A DNA stretch of 64,000 nt. It comes from Shewanella corallii (GTDB lineage: Bacteria > Pseudomonadota > Gammaproteobacteria > Enterobacterales > Shewanellaceae). The notes below the pieces were generated by a model. The model did no database searches, had not been told where the DNA came from, and was given only the letters and a program-made list of their open reading frames with translations. The DNA lies in NCBI RefSeq assembly GCF_023349125.1, contig NZ_JAKIKT010000002.1, positions 434,001 through 498,000 of the forward strand, given 5' to 3'. Positions 45,645 to 54,025 of the stretch are shown here, piece after piece. Position 1 is the stretch's first letter. The number at the start of each line of letters is the position of its first letter. Made by a program: the position numbers and the translations under genes.

Positions 45645-46820
45645 CTATATGCTGCGAACCGCATAGTTTTTCATCGCTTTAAGCTTATATTGGTACCTTT
45701 GCTTATCTTCTTCATCTGTCGCCAGTTTTATTGCCCGACTCATGTTGAACTCAGCTCTATCCCTGTCACCCAGCTGCCAATAAGACTTGGACAGGCCCAG
45801 AAAAAATTCGGGTTGATAGTCAGCCAGCTTCACCGCCCTCCTGTACCAATCCACCGCTTCGGAATAAGCTTTTCTGGTGTATGCCTCTTCCGCCATATCA
45901 AAGTAGTAGAACGGGTTACGGATACGGGCAAGCTCCAACTTTCTGTGAATTTGAGACCACTCCTCCAGCCTTCCCTGCTCGCCCAGCAAGAGTGCCAGAT
46001 TGCTCATGGGGTTTAAGTGATCGCCCGGCAACGCCATGGCATACCGATAAACCCGTTCCGCCTCGTCATCCATGCCAGCCCTGCGATAAACAACCCCCAA
46101 AGTGTTAATGGCGGAGATAAAGTCAGGTTTGAATTGAAGGCTGGCTTTGATCAGGGCATAGGCTCTGTCCAGATCGCCGTTTACCAGAGCTTCTGCCGCC
46201 AGATTGTTGTAAAACATCGCGGTGACTGTACTGCGATTGATCCTGTGACTGGTATATCCCCGAATCGCCCTTTCCGGCAGGAAATCCACCAGTATTGAGC
46301 GGGAGGCAAAGGTCAGACTGGTGCTGCTCTCAGGGGCGTAGAGCTTGATATTGATGTGACCGTTAATCAGATAAAACTGCCCCCATTTATCCCAAATCGG
46401 CTGAACCTCCACCTCCTGATATTGCACCGGCACATTCAGTGTGTCGGCCAAAGCAGTGGTCAGCAGTACCAGGCTCAGGCAATTGCCCTCACGACGGGCA
46501 TAGGTCTCGGTCGCTCCACGGGTCAGGTGATCTCTGTACTCAAAGCCGCCGTCACGTTCACGGATGAACTCGCTCAGCCACTCATGGGCATTGTGGCTAC
46601 CCTTGTAACCGAGTTTATCCCGCTCATAACGACGCCGTACCTCGGACGCTACTGAAGGGGGGAGTTTGAATATAGTGTCTGCTGCGGGCAACACCTGTTC
46701 GGTATCAAAGTGTTGGTCCAGAAACAGGCTTTCCACCTGTGCCCGATAGACAGGTGTCTGGGCAGACTGACATCCTGCCAGCATCACAACTGTAAGCAGG
46801 GTAAATACGCGAAGCAGCAT
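45645..46820 (-). CDS. Transglutaminase-like TPR lipoprotein
   Basis: 391-residue lipoprotein from the ATG at 46820, which has the perfect ribosome site AGGAGGAAGT; the longer frame to 46892 is not homologous. Signal MLLRVFTLLTVVMLAGC with lipobox LAGC (Cys17). A transglutaminase-like core gives RREGNCLSLVLLTTALAD (Cys) and NGHINIKL (His). The second half (about residues 190-385) is a chain of tetratricopeptide repeats: EALVNGDLDRAYALIKASLQ, VYRRAGMDDEAERVYRYAM, EEAYTRKAYSEAVDWYRRAV, SYWQLGDRDRAEFNMSRAI. Role unknown; peptide or protein crosslinking in the envelope is only a guess. Confidence 0.75.
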   Translation of the reverse strand: MLLRVFTLLTVVMLAGCQSAQTPVYRAQVESLFLDQHFDTEQVLPAADTIFKLPPSVASEVRRRYERDKLGYKGSHNAHEWLSEFIRERDGGFEYRDHLTRGATETYARREGNCLSLVLLTTALADTLNVPVQYQEVEVQPIWDKWGQFYLINGHINIKLYAPESSTSLTFASRSILVDFLPERAIRGYTSHRINRSTVTAMFYNNLAAEALVNGDLDRAYALIKASLQFKPDFISAINTLGVVYRRAGMDDEAERVYRYAMALPGDHLNPMSNLALLLGEQGRLEEWSQIHRKLELARIRNPFYYFDMAEEAYTRKAYSEAVDWYRRAVKLADYQPEFFLGLSKSYWQLGDRDRAEFNMSRAIKLATDEEDKQRYQYKLKAMKNYAVRSI

Positions 46821-47049
46821 ACTTCCTCCTCTGGGTCCACAGGACCGGTTGGAATGGGTATCCAGTGTTGCCGCCCGACGTTTTACCGCCAATAAGCTAT
46901 GTTGACAGCCCTTGCAGAATAAAGGCCGAACAGCACCGATAAATTAAATTATGGTTCACTTTATCACCATATGCTGATCTGCCCGGATTTGAAATGTAAT
47001 TAATCGTTATCAACCCGAACGGCTGGCTTGAAACGCTATAAAACCTGGT

Positions 47050-47376
47050 TCAGCGGTTTTTGGGGGCGGGGATACGTTGATATTGCAGCTTCTGTTGCAG
47101 CTCGGACGTTCTGGGCTGAGGGTATGGTCGATAGTACAAATCGCCGCAACGATAGTGTCTGTAGGGCTGAACCAGCAACACACATCCAAGGGGAAGCGAT
47201 TCAATCAACTCAAGTTGCTGTTTTAGTCTTTGCTGCTCCTGCCATTCATGATCTGCCTTTTTGGCATCTCTGACAGCGAATGGGTCGAAAGGCTCTGTCT
47301 TGTCATGAACCTTAATATCACCGGCAAAAGCCTGGCATACCAGCATCCAGCTCAACAGCAATAACCCGGTTCTCAT
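47050..47376 (-). CDS. Hypothetical exported protein, 108 aa
   Basis: A clear signal peptide (MRTGLLLLSWMLVCQAFAG) is followed by a small, charged mature domain with WQEQQRLKQQLELIESLPLG (coiled-coil-like) and a tyrosine/proline-rich end CGDLYYRPYPQPRT. I start at the ATG at 47376 (GGAG upstream); a GTG one codon before is possible. It belongs to no family I recognise. It lies between the TPR lipoprotein and amtB in the same direction and might share a transcript with amtB, though the gap is about 90 bp. Confidence 0.6.
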   Translation of the reverse strand: MRTGLLLLSWMLVCQAFAGDIKVHDKTEPFDPFAVRDAKKADHEWQEQQRLKQQLELIESLPLGCVLLVQPYRHYRCGDLYYRPYPQPRTSELQQKLQYQRIPAPKNR

Positions 47377-47465
47377 CACGACGCTCCGATCAGTATATCT
47401 GTTGGCAGCTTAGCACAAAAAAAGCAGGGACAAGCCCTGCTCAACTAACTTCTGATTGTTCGGTA

Positions 47466-48713
47466 TCAGGCTGATTTTACCGATACAAACTCAGGGTAAG
47501 CATCGATACCACAGTCTGAAGCATCCATTCCCTGATACTCCTCTTCCTCGCTGACACGAATGCCCATGGTGTAGTTGAGTATCGCCCACACTACCAGTGA
47601 AGCACCGAATACCCAGGCAAAAATAACTCCCGCCCCGAGCAGCTGGGCGGCCACAGTAGCTTCAGGGTTCGACAGAGGCACCAGCATCAGTCCCAGGAAG
47701 CCCACTACACCATGCACTGATATTGCACCTACAGGGTCATCAATTTTGATGCGGTCAAACCCAACAATAGAGAACACCACCAGACCACCGGCGATCGCAC
47801 CAATAGCAGCGGCCAGGCCGAGGGATGGCGACAGAGGGTCAGCAGTAATAGCGACCAGACCCGCCAGTGCACCATTCAGTATCATGGTGAGGTCAGCCTT
47901 GCCCCATGTCATCTTACATACCAGCAAAGAAGCGATGGCACCAAAGGCTGCAGCTGAATTGGTATTCACAAAGATCTTGGCAACTGATGAAGCGTTGTCG
48001 GCATCAGACACCATTAACTGAGAGCCACCGTTAAAGCCGAACCAGCCCATCCACAGGATAAAGGTGCCTAAAGTCGCCAGCGGCAGGTTGGAACCCGGAA
48101 TGGGGTTAACCTGACCATTGGCAGCATATTTACCTTTGCGGGCTCCCAGCAGCAACACACCGGCAATAGCTGCCGCAGCGCCGGCCATATGCACAATGCC
48201 ACTACCGGCAAAGTCAACAAAGCCAGCTTTGGACAGGAAGCCGCTGCCCCAGGTCCAGTAACCTTCTACCGGATAGATAAAGCCTGTCAGTACAACGCTA
48301 AATGCCAGAAAGGCCCACAGCTTCATACGCTCGGCGACGGCACCGGATACAATAGACATGGCTGTCGCCACAAACACCACCTGGAAGAAGAAATCAGACT
48401 CCAGCGCATGGTCGGCATCGCCCGACTGTGTGCCTATCAGCGCCCCCAAACTGGGCAACCAGCCCCCCTCGGTATTGTCTACATACATGATGTTGTAACC
48501 CACAATCAGGTACATGATGCAGGCAATTGAGTAAAGGCACACATTCTTGGTAAGAATTTCAGTGGTGTTCTTTGAGCGCACCAATCCGGCCTCCAACATG
48601 GCAAAACCAGCCGCCATCCACATCACCAGTGCACCTGAAATCAAAAAGTAAAATGTATCAAGGGCAAACCTCAGTTCAGTTACTGTCGCCCCAAGTTCTG
48701 TTAGCGTTTCCAT
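47466..48713 (-). CDS. amtB: Ammonium transporter
   Basis: 415-residue inner-membrane ammonium channel of the Amt/Rh family, eleven hydrophobic segments. The twin histidines of the pore lie in GSGIVHMAGAAAA and AISVHGVVGFLG, with the conserved GWFGFNGGSQL and AMLEAGLVRSKNT segments. It needs GlnK for closing when ammonium is plentiful; glnK is the gene directly upstream (18 bp gap), so the pair forms one operon under NtrC/sigma-54 control. Confidence 0.95.
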   Translation of the reverse strand: METLTELGATVTELRFALDTFYFLISGALVMWMAAGFAMLEAGLVRSKNTTEILTKNVCLYSIACIMYLIVGYNIMYVDNTEGGWLPSLGALIGTQSGDADHALESDFFFQVVFVATAMSIVSGAVAERMKLWAFLAFSVVLTGFIYPVEGYWTWGSGFLSKAGFVDFAGSGIVHMAGAAAAIAGVLLLGARKGKYAANGQVNPIPGSNLPLATLGTFILWMGWFGFNGGSQLMVSDADNASSVAKIFVNTNSAAAFGAIASLLVCKMTWGKADLTMILNGALAGLVAITADPLSPSLGLAAAIGAIAGGLVVFSIVGFDRIKIDDPVGAISVHGVVGFLGLMLVPLSNPEATVAAQLLGAGVIFAWVFGASLVVWAILNYTMGIRVSEEEEYQGMDASDCGIDAYPEFVSVKSA

Positions 48714-48731
48714 CTTATTGCCCCCAATTTT

Positions 48732-49070
48732 TTATAATGCTTCAGTATCTGTTTCGCCGGTACGAATACGGATCGCCTGCTCCAGCTCAGTGACAAAAAT
48801 TTTGCCGTCACCAATTTTGCCGGTACGGGCAGCTTCTGTTATGACCTCAAGCAGGTGGTCGAGGTGCTCATCCTTGGTCGCTATCTCCAGCTTCACCTTG
48901 GGCAGAAAATCTACCTGATATTCCGCTCCCCGATATAGCTCGGTATGCCCCTTCTGCCGACCAAAGCCTTTAACCTCTGTCACTGTCATGCCCTCAATGC
49001 CCAGACCTGCAATCGCTTCTCTGACGTCATCAAGTTTGAATGGCTTTATAATCGCGCTGACCAATTTCAT
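48732..49070 (-). CDS. glnK: PII signal protein (GlnK)
   Basis: 112-residue trimeric nitrogen signalling protein. The T-loop has the uridylylated Tyr51 in [14 protein letters not shown] and the B-loop KIGDGKIFV; the C-terminal [13 protein letters not shown] is typical. It senses 2-oxoglutarate, ATP/ADP and, through uridylylation, glutamine, and binds AmtB. Named glnK rather than glnB because it is linked to amtB and has NtrC sites upstream. GGAGGGC lies ahead of the ATG. Confidence 0.95.
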   Translation of the reverse strand: MKLVSAIIKPFKLDDVREAIAGLGIEGMTVTEVKGFGRQKGHTELYRGAEYQVDFLPKVKLEIATKDEHLDHLLEVITEAARTGKIGDGKIFVTELEQAIRIRTGETDTEAL

Positions 49071-49114
49071 CCCGCCCTCCGGTTTGTTCTCGTCCGTTGT
49101 TTGAGCAAGTGCGT

Positions 49115-49130
49115 TACAATCTTTAAGCCA
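49115..49130 (-). promoter_or_regulatory. Candidate sigma-54 promoter of glnK-amtB
   Basis: On the minus strand TGGCTTAAAGATTGTA: GG and GT (consensus GC) are ten bases apart, the sigma-54 spacing TGGC-N8-TTGC. It ends 45 bp before the glnK start, a usual leader length. Confidence 0.6.
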
Positions 49131-49193
49131 TAAATAAAATCAATTTATTAACAATAAGTTAAGCGAACACCACAACACCAGGCTGAATACAAT

Positions 49194-49219
49194 TGCACCA
49201 AATTCGTGCATTTATGCAC
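49194..49219 (-). promoter_or_regulatory. NtrC enhancer site(s) upstream of glnK
   Basis: TGCACCA-AAT-TCGTGCA at 49194-49210 matches the 17-bp NtrC dyad TGCACCA-N3-TGGTGCA with one mismatch. An overlapping dyad GTGCAT-TT-ATGCAC follows at 49206-49219. The first site is centred about 80 bp upstream of the sigma-54 element. Confidence 0.75.
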
Positions 49220-49300
49220 CATCAGGCATCAGGTTTTGCACTGGAAAATGACATGTAAACGCAGTAGTTTGGGGGCTGGTTGAATTAAGGGGGTGAAGAG

Positions 49301-49843
49301 ATGTTGAAAGCAGAGGATTGCATACTGGCCATTGTGGATGTGCAGGGAAAACTGGCTCAGGTTGTCGACAACAGCGAAGCCCTCCACCAAAAATTGAGCA
49401 CACTGATCCAGGGCGCTCAGTTATTTGAAATTCCCACACTATGGCTTGAGCAACTTCCCGAAAAACTGGGCCATACCACGCCGTCGCTGGCGGAGCTGCT
49501 TAGTCTGGAAAACCAGCCCATAGCCAAAGAGCACTTCAGTGGATGGCAGGCGGAAGGGTTCCGCCGCAGTCTTATCCAAAGTGGCCGCAAACAGGTTATC
49601 CTCGCCGGCATTGAAACCCATATCTGCGTGTATCAAACCTGCCGGGATCTGCTTGAGCAAGGCTATCAAGTTCATCTGGTATGTGACTGCGTCTCGTCCC
49701 GAGCGCCTGAAAACAAACAACTGGGAATTGAGATGATGCGGGATTATGGTGCCAGGCTGCAAAACGTTGAGTCATTGCTGTTTGAACTGCAGCATATCGC
49801 ACAGGGAGACAGATTTCGGGCTCTGCTGAAACTGATAAAATAG
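49301..49843 (+). CDS. Isochorismatase-fold hydrolase (YcaC-like)
   Basis: 180-residue cysteine hydrolase. The catalytic triad of the family is Asp13 (AIVDVQ), Lys76 (IAKEHFS) and Cys109 (AGIETHICVYQT), the last in the typical GxExxxC motif. GGGGGTGAAGAG precedes the ATG. These enzymes are often amidases of unknown substrate. Divergent from glnK; the gene lies 68 bp before an FKBP. Confidence 0.85.
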   Translation: MLKAEDCILAIVDVQGKLAQVVDNSEALHQKLSTLIQGAQLFEIPTLWLEQLPEKLGHTTPSLAELLSLENQPIAKEHFSGWQAEGFRRSLIQSGRKQVILAGIETHICVYQTCRDLLEQGYQVHLVCDCVSSRAPENKQLGIEMMRDYGARLQNVESLLFELQHIAQGDRFRALLKLIK

Positions 49844-49910
49844 CAGGCTCAAATCTGGATGACCGTGCTAAACTGCCGCCGTTTGACAATCCAGCATTGA
49901 GGAAATTGCG

Positions 49911-50252
49911 ATGACCAGTGAACTGATCATTGAAGATATTCAGGAAGGCGAAGGCAAAGAAGCGGTAAAGGGTGCGCTGATCACTGTGCACTATGAAGGC
50001 TTCTTGCAGGACGGCACCAAGTTTGATTCTTCCCATGACAGAGGTCGCCCTCTGCAGGTGGTTATCGGCACAGGCCGGGTAATCAAAGGTTGGGATCAAG
50101 GCATGATGGGTATGAAAGTGGGTGGCAAGCGCAAGCTGTTTATTCCATCACATCTGGCCTATGGTGAGCGCCAGATGGGTGACAAAATCCCGGCCAATTC
50201 AGATTTGACCTTCGAAGTTGAAATGCTGGAAGTGCTGACCCGCGACGACTAG
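49911..50252 (+). CDS. FKBP-type peptidyl-prolyl isomerase (cytosolic, short)
   Basis: 113-residue single-domain FKBP. The active pocket has VHYEGFLQDGTKFDSS, QVVIGTGRVIKGWDQGMMGMKVGGKRKLFIPSHLAYGER and the last strand DLTFEVEMLEVL, typical of the FkpB/FKBP12-like core. No signal peptide, so cytosolic. Speeds proline isomerisation during folding. Closed by a terminator. It follows the isochorismatase-fold gene and could share its transcript. Confidence 0.92.
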   Translation: MTSELIIEDIQEGEGKEAVKGALITVHYEGFLQDGTKFDSSHDRGRPLQVVIGTGRVIKGWDQGMMGMKVGGKRKLFIPSHLAYGERQMGDKIPANSDLTFEVEMLEVLTRDD

Positions 50253-50293
50253 TCGTTTGGCTGGGCACAGGCTCTCAACTGATAGATTTAAAC

Positions 50294-50320
50294 ATACCGG
50301 CCTGAGTGCCGGTATTTTTA
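50294..50320 (+). terminator. Terminator after the FKBP gene
   Basis: ATACCGGC-CTGAGT-GCCGGTAT stem followed by TTTTATC. Confidence 0.85.
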
Positions 50321-50402
50321 TCTTCATTAATCAAACATAATCCGGCCCGCAGACAAACTCAGGCATGATAACAGTCAGGTTCATTGCTCTGGCTCGCTTT
50401 TT

Positions 50403-50966
50403 ATGTCGGATAAACACCTTTCCCGGGGTATTTCATTTCTTTTCAGCAGGCTGCCTCCAGCTGAAACCTGGCTGCATGCCATCGTTATGTCAGCTGTGCT
50501 GCTGCAACTCCTCTCATCCTTCTTTATGCATGTCCATGTCGACACGCCATTGACCAAATTAACTCCAGTGGATTGGTACCATGTGTTTGCCGGATTGGGA
50601 CTGCTGGTGTTGGCTCCTGTGTTTATGGCACTCTTGCTGAAAAGGCGTCACCTCAGGGATCTGTATCCCTGGTTATTTGGGCAATTTCAACAGCTCAAAA
50701 CAGACCTTCGCATACTTAAAGGTCTGTCCCTGCCCGATGCTCAGCCCGGCGGGCTCGCCGCTTGCCTCGAAGGGCTGGGACTCCTAGCTCTGCTGCTGGC
50801 GGTATTCAGCGGCGCCTTCTGGTTAGCAGGCATAACCCTGGGCTGGCAGACTGCCCCAGACCTCCTCGGCCTGCATAAAGCTCTGGTTGGTCTGATTGAG
50901 GCCTATGTCTGGGGACACGGCGGTTTCGCCCTGCTTCACCTGCTTGTCTGGCGTCGTCACCACTGA
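50403..50966 (+). CDS. Cytochrome b561-like membrane protein
   Basis: 187-residue protein with four predicted membrane segments. Histidines stand at positions that suit haem ligands: WLHAIVMSAV, WYHVFAGLGLL, LHKALVGLIE and HGGFALLHLL, in the pattern of diheme cytochrome b561 / DUF4405-type proteins. Likely an electron carrier across the inner membrane. Ribosome site is weak. It is immediately followed by a MarR regulator gene whose start is 64 bp downstream; a dyad lies in between. Confidence 0.68.
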   Translation: MSDKHLSRGISFLFSRLPPAETWLHAIVMSAVLLQLLSSFFMHVHVDTPLTKLTPVDWYHVFAGLGLLVLAPVFMALLLKRRHLRDLYPWLFGQFQQLKTDLRILKGLSLPDAQPGGLAACLEGLGLLALLLAVFSGAFWLAGITLGWQTAPDLLGLHKALVGLIEAYVWGHGGFALLHLLVWRRHH

Positions 50967-50982
50967 CACAAAACCCTTTTAT

Positions 50983-51010
50983 CCTGAACTTAATAACGTT
51001 AATGTTCAGG
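50983..51010. promoter_or_regulatory. Candidate MarR operator
   Basis: CCTGAAC (50983-50989) and GTTCAGG (51004-51010) form a 7-bp inverted repeat around a 14-nt centre with AACGTT. It lies 20 bp before the MarR start codon, where autorepression sites usually sit. Confidence 0.5.
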
Positions 51011-51030
51011 GGTTACAGGAATGGAGTGTT

Positions 51031-51537
51031 ATGGAAAAGTACGAACAACTATTGGTTTCATTGCGACGGGTGATCCGCGCAATCGACATCCACTCAAAAC
51101 AGCTGAGCAAATTTGCCGGCCTGACCGGACCACAATTGATGGTGATAAACAAAATCTCTCAATTGGATGGCCCTATGGCAAAACAGGTTGCTGAAGAGAT
51201 CAATCTGAGTCCTGCTACTGTAACCAATATTATCGACAGGCTGGAATCCCGGGAACTGGTGATTCGTGTTCGCAGTCAAACAGATAAGCGTAAAGTTCAT
51301 CTGTATTTGAGTGAGCAGGGAAAAGAGTTGCATAAAGCTGCTCCCAAAGCCTTGCAGGAGCACTTTATCAAACGCTATCAGGCGCTGGAGGAGTGGGAGC
51401 AAAGCCAACTGCTGTCGGCCGTGGAGCGTATCGCTTATATGATGGACGCAGAAGACCTGGACGCAGCGCCAGTGCTGGTAGTAGGAAATATTCATTCTGT
51501 GGAAAATCAGGACAACGACAAAAACTCATCATCCTGA
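51031..51537 (+). CDS. MarR-family transcriptional regulator
   Basis: 168-residue winged-helix regulator from the ATG at 51031 (GGAGTGTT upstream); the longer frame to 50896 overlaps the cytochrome gene and lacks homology. Helix-turn-helix: GPMAKQVAEEINLSPATVTNIIDRLESRELVIRVRSQTDKRKVHLYL, with the wing DKRKVHL. Ligand unknown. The dyad upstream suggests autoregulation, and its neighbour gene may be part of the same regulon. Confidence 0.85.
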   Translation: MEKYEQLLVSLRRVIRAIDIHSKQLSKFAGLTGPQLMVINKISQLDGPMAKQVAEEINLSPATVTNIIDRLESRELVIRVRSQTDKRKVHLYLSEQGKELHKAAPKALQEHFIKRYQALEEWEQSQLLSAVERIAYMMDAEDLDAAPVLVVGNIHSVENQDNDKNSSS

Positions 51538-51560
51538 CCCAGCTGGCGCTCACACCAAGC

Positions 51561-52424
51561 TCAATAGCGGGTGCTGAGTGCCTTACTCCACACATTCATA
51601 CTTTCGATATTCCCGTTTATCAGGGCGTTGTTTATCAAGCGCCCCTGATACTGATACCCCTGGCAGGCAAAAGTCCGGTTTATGCCAATAGAGGCGGCGC
51701 GGGCTGTGGTGAAGGCCAACCTGAAACCTTCATCAACCAGCCGCTTTTCCATATAGTCCAGCAACAACCCCGCCAGGTGGTTACCTCGATACTCAGGCAA
51801 AGTCGCAAAATCAGCCATCTCCACCGCCAGATTTTTTGGGTCAAGCTCGGCTGATGCCAGCGCAATAATCCGACTTTGGTGCCTCACACCAAAATAGAGT
51901 ACCCCTTCTTTCATACTGTTCCGTAAAAACCCGGCATCAGAAATAGGATAGGGATAGTCAGGGAAAATTCCCCGATATAAGTGCGCCATTTCATTGGCAA
52001 AGGCCGGAGTCATGGGTACCACCTGCCAGTCATTGGCAGCTCTGAAGGGCTTTAATTTGGCAATAGCTTGCTTTAGAGCCTTATCATTGTTGGCTTCTTT
52101 GGGGTCGAATCGACGGTCAGTATCCGGATAAGCCGCGAGAAACAGCGCATCTTCGTCAACCCCCAGGCCATGGGAACCAAAGTATCCGGGCAAGCTGGCT
52201 TCTTCCACAAAACCATGCTCAAAAAAGGGTTCAGCATCACTCTGCCTGACCCTGGCAATCACCTTGCCCAGGTGATGCTCGTCAGCCAACTCCTGCATTA
52301 AGTTTGGCATGGCGCTGGGGGAAGCCTTGCCCATAGACATGAGATAGACTCTGTCACTGTTAGGGCCATAATGTATCTTGGCCCCACTTAAGTCTCCAAG
52401 CTGGTCACATTGACGATTATTCAA
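51561..52424 (-). CDS. ablB: Putative beta-lysine N-acetyltransferase
   Basis: 287-residue GNAT protein of the AblB type: residues 1-130 match the specific N-terminal region (GAKIHYGPNSDRVYLMSMG) and the acetyl-CoA motif is MADFATLPEYRGNHLAGLLLDYMEKRL, ending INNALINGNIESMNVWSK. It makes N-epsilon-acetyl-beta-lysine, a compatible solute, from beta-lysine. The start is a TTG at 52424 with AGGAAAGGG upstream, needed to include the N-terminal region. No lysine 2,3-aminomutase (ablA) lies next to it, which is unusual: the two are normally an operon. Confidence 0.78.
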   Translation of the reverse strand: MNNRQCDQLGDLSGAKIHYGPNSDRVYLMSMGKASPSAMPNLMQELADEHHLGKVIARVRQSDAEPFFEHGFVEEASLPGYFGSHGLGVDEDALFLAAYPDTDRRFDPKEANNDKALKQAIAKLKPFRAANDWQVVPMTPAFANEMAHLYRGIFPDYPYPISDAGFLRNSMKEGVLYFGVRHQSRIIALASAELDPKNLAVEMADFATLPEYRGNHLAGLLLDYMEKRLVDEGFRLAFTTARAASIGINRTFACQGYQYQGRLINNALINGNIESMNVWSKALSTRY

Positions 52425-52598
52425 AGAACACCCTTTCCTCTCTACACATACTAGCTATATTTTACCAATATTCACAAAGAGACTCTACTAAACATACCAC
52501 TTAGACCAATTGAATTTTAGCTTCAACACCCTTTCCCAAATTGATAACCAAACACAAGCATGTTATAAAATGCAAAATAAAATTTCCAAGGAGCGGAC

Positions 52599-53657
52599 AT
52601 GAATAAATTTATTACATCATATGTAAGTGAGCTATATGTAGTCCTAATCGGAATAGGGCTAGCCAATGTGTTGTTCAATATCGAATTCTCATATACTAAT
52701 ATAATTCCATTACTTACAGCATGTCTTGTCACTTTATATATCTCTTTTTATTGGTGGGATTGGGTAAATCATATTGAAAGTAATTTCATTGAAACCATGT
52801 CAGAGTTCATTATAGATTTCCTAATCCTTATCTCACTATTTTTTCTATTCATAAACTATAACTCTCCAATACTACTAGCAACTAACTTGCTGTTAATTTC
52901 ACTCTTGGATCTATTATGGGTTTTTCATTTCCAAATCCATAAAAAGAAACTAGACTTAAAATGGATCTCTAGAAAAATAATTGTTACCAGCATATTTTCT
53001 TTATTAGTGACTACGATTTTTTATTCACAGAATCAATTTGATGAGAAGTTACTCTCATTTATTGTAATGGGTGTTTCCATTATCGTTAAGAAAACTTTTT
53101 TCAAAGATATTGCTACCAATATTGACACTATAACCTTCAGAAAAGCGAGAAAGTCTGACACGAGAGAACTTCAGTTTATAGCTGCCGAATCAAAGCTATC
53201 CAATAACAACTCAGATTCATTCATTATTAACAATCCAGACTTCAGCATTCTAAACGACAACCAAAGCAGAATCATTGTTGCCGTAAAAGACAGAAAGATC
53301 TGCGGATATTTAATTATGGACGACTTTAAAGACATGGAATATGGAGAAGACCTAAATTATTTAATAGAAGATGAAATGGCCAGCATCAAAAGCCAGTCAA
53401 CGATGATAATAGAACAAATAGCCGTAAAGAAAAGCCATCGTGGGCAAGGAATTGCTAAACATCTTATAAATCACGCGATACATCACTGTAGTAGTATAAA
53501 CTTAGTATCGTTTGTAGCAATCGCCCCTCATAAAAATTCGCCATCTATTAACCTCCATGAAAAGTTGGGATTTGTAAGGATAGGTAAGTTTTCAAGTGAC
53601 AATTTCAAAAGCATAGAAAATTACCAAAGCATTTTATACAGCTACAAGCGTTGTTAA
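52599..53657 (+). CDS. Membrane-domain / GNAT fusion protein in an AT-rich island
   Basis: 352 residues. Residues about 8-150 form four or five hydrophobic segments (YVVLIGIGLANVLFNIEF, IIPLLTACLVTLYISFYWW, FIIDFLILISLFFLFINY, PILLATNLLLISLLDLLWVFHF, VTSIFSLLVTTIFYSQ). Residues about 175-345 are a GNAT domain with motif A IIEQIAVKKSHRGQGIAKHLINHAI and the end SINLHEKLGFVRIGKF. The gene is strongly AT-rich and rich in I, N and K, unlike all neighbours. Together these point to recent transfer. Function unknown; an acetyltransferase acting near the inner membrane fits. AAGGAGCGG precedes the ATG. Confidence 0.75.
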   Translation: MNKFITSYVSELYVVLIGIGLANVLFNIEFSYTNIIPLLTACLVTLYISFYWWDWVNHIESNFIETMSEFIIDFLILISLFFLFINYNSPILLATNLLLISLLDLLWVFHFQIHKKKLDLKWISRKIIVTSIFSLLVTTIFYSQNQFDEKLLSFIVMGVSIIVKKTFFKDIATNIDTITFRKARKSDTRELQFIAAESKLSNNNSDSFIINNPDFSILNDNQSRIIVAVKDRKICGYLIMDDFKDMEYGEDLNYLIEDEMASIKSQSTMIIEQIAVKKSHRGQGIAKHLINHAIHHCSSINLVSFVAIAPHKNSPSINLHEKLGFVRIGKFSSDNFKSIENYQSILYSYKRC

Positions 53658-54025
53658 ATATAACTTTATAAGCTGTTTACGAATATCAACCTGTGTGGAA
53701 ATCTATCAACCACGGTTTTCACACAAATCGATAGAGCTTTGATCGCAACAATATAGAAATCAAATCAACATTAGTATGTTCCAATCCAGAATGTCATTTT
53801 ATTTACACCCTTATGCTCTACATAGCCACCTTATTTCTTATAAGTTCCTGTGTCAGTTCATCGTCCTGCTATCCAATACAGATCATCTAACTAAAGCAAT
53901 ATGCATATCATGCCTAGTTGTGCGTTATAAACAACTAGACTGATAGATTAACTAGACACAAGGGTTAACTCATTTTAACAACAGGTTTACACTCGGTGAA
54001 GGAAGCGAAGGGATAAGGAATCACA
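53658..54025. other. AT-rich intergenic region after the island gene
   Basis: 368 bp without a gene. A hairpin CTAGTTGT (53914-53921) / ACAACTAG (53931-53938), loop GCGTTATAA, lies near the right end. Base composition is as AT-rich as the gene before it until about 53990. Confidence 0.5.

Noticed and set aside
52599..54000. Possibility that the AT-rich island is an integron cassette
   Set aside because: I searched both ends for attC-type core sites. The only candidate, the CTAGTTGT/ACAACTAG hairpin at 53914-53938, lacks the RYYYAAC/GTTRRRY core pattern.
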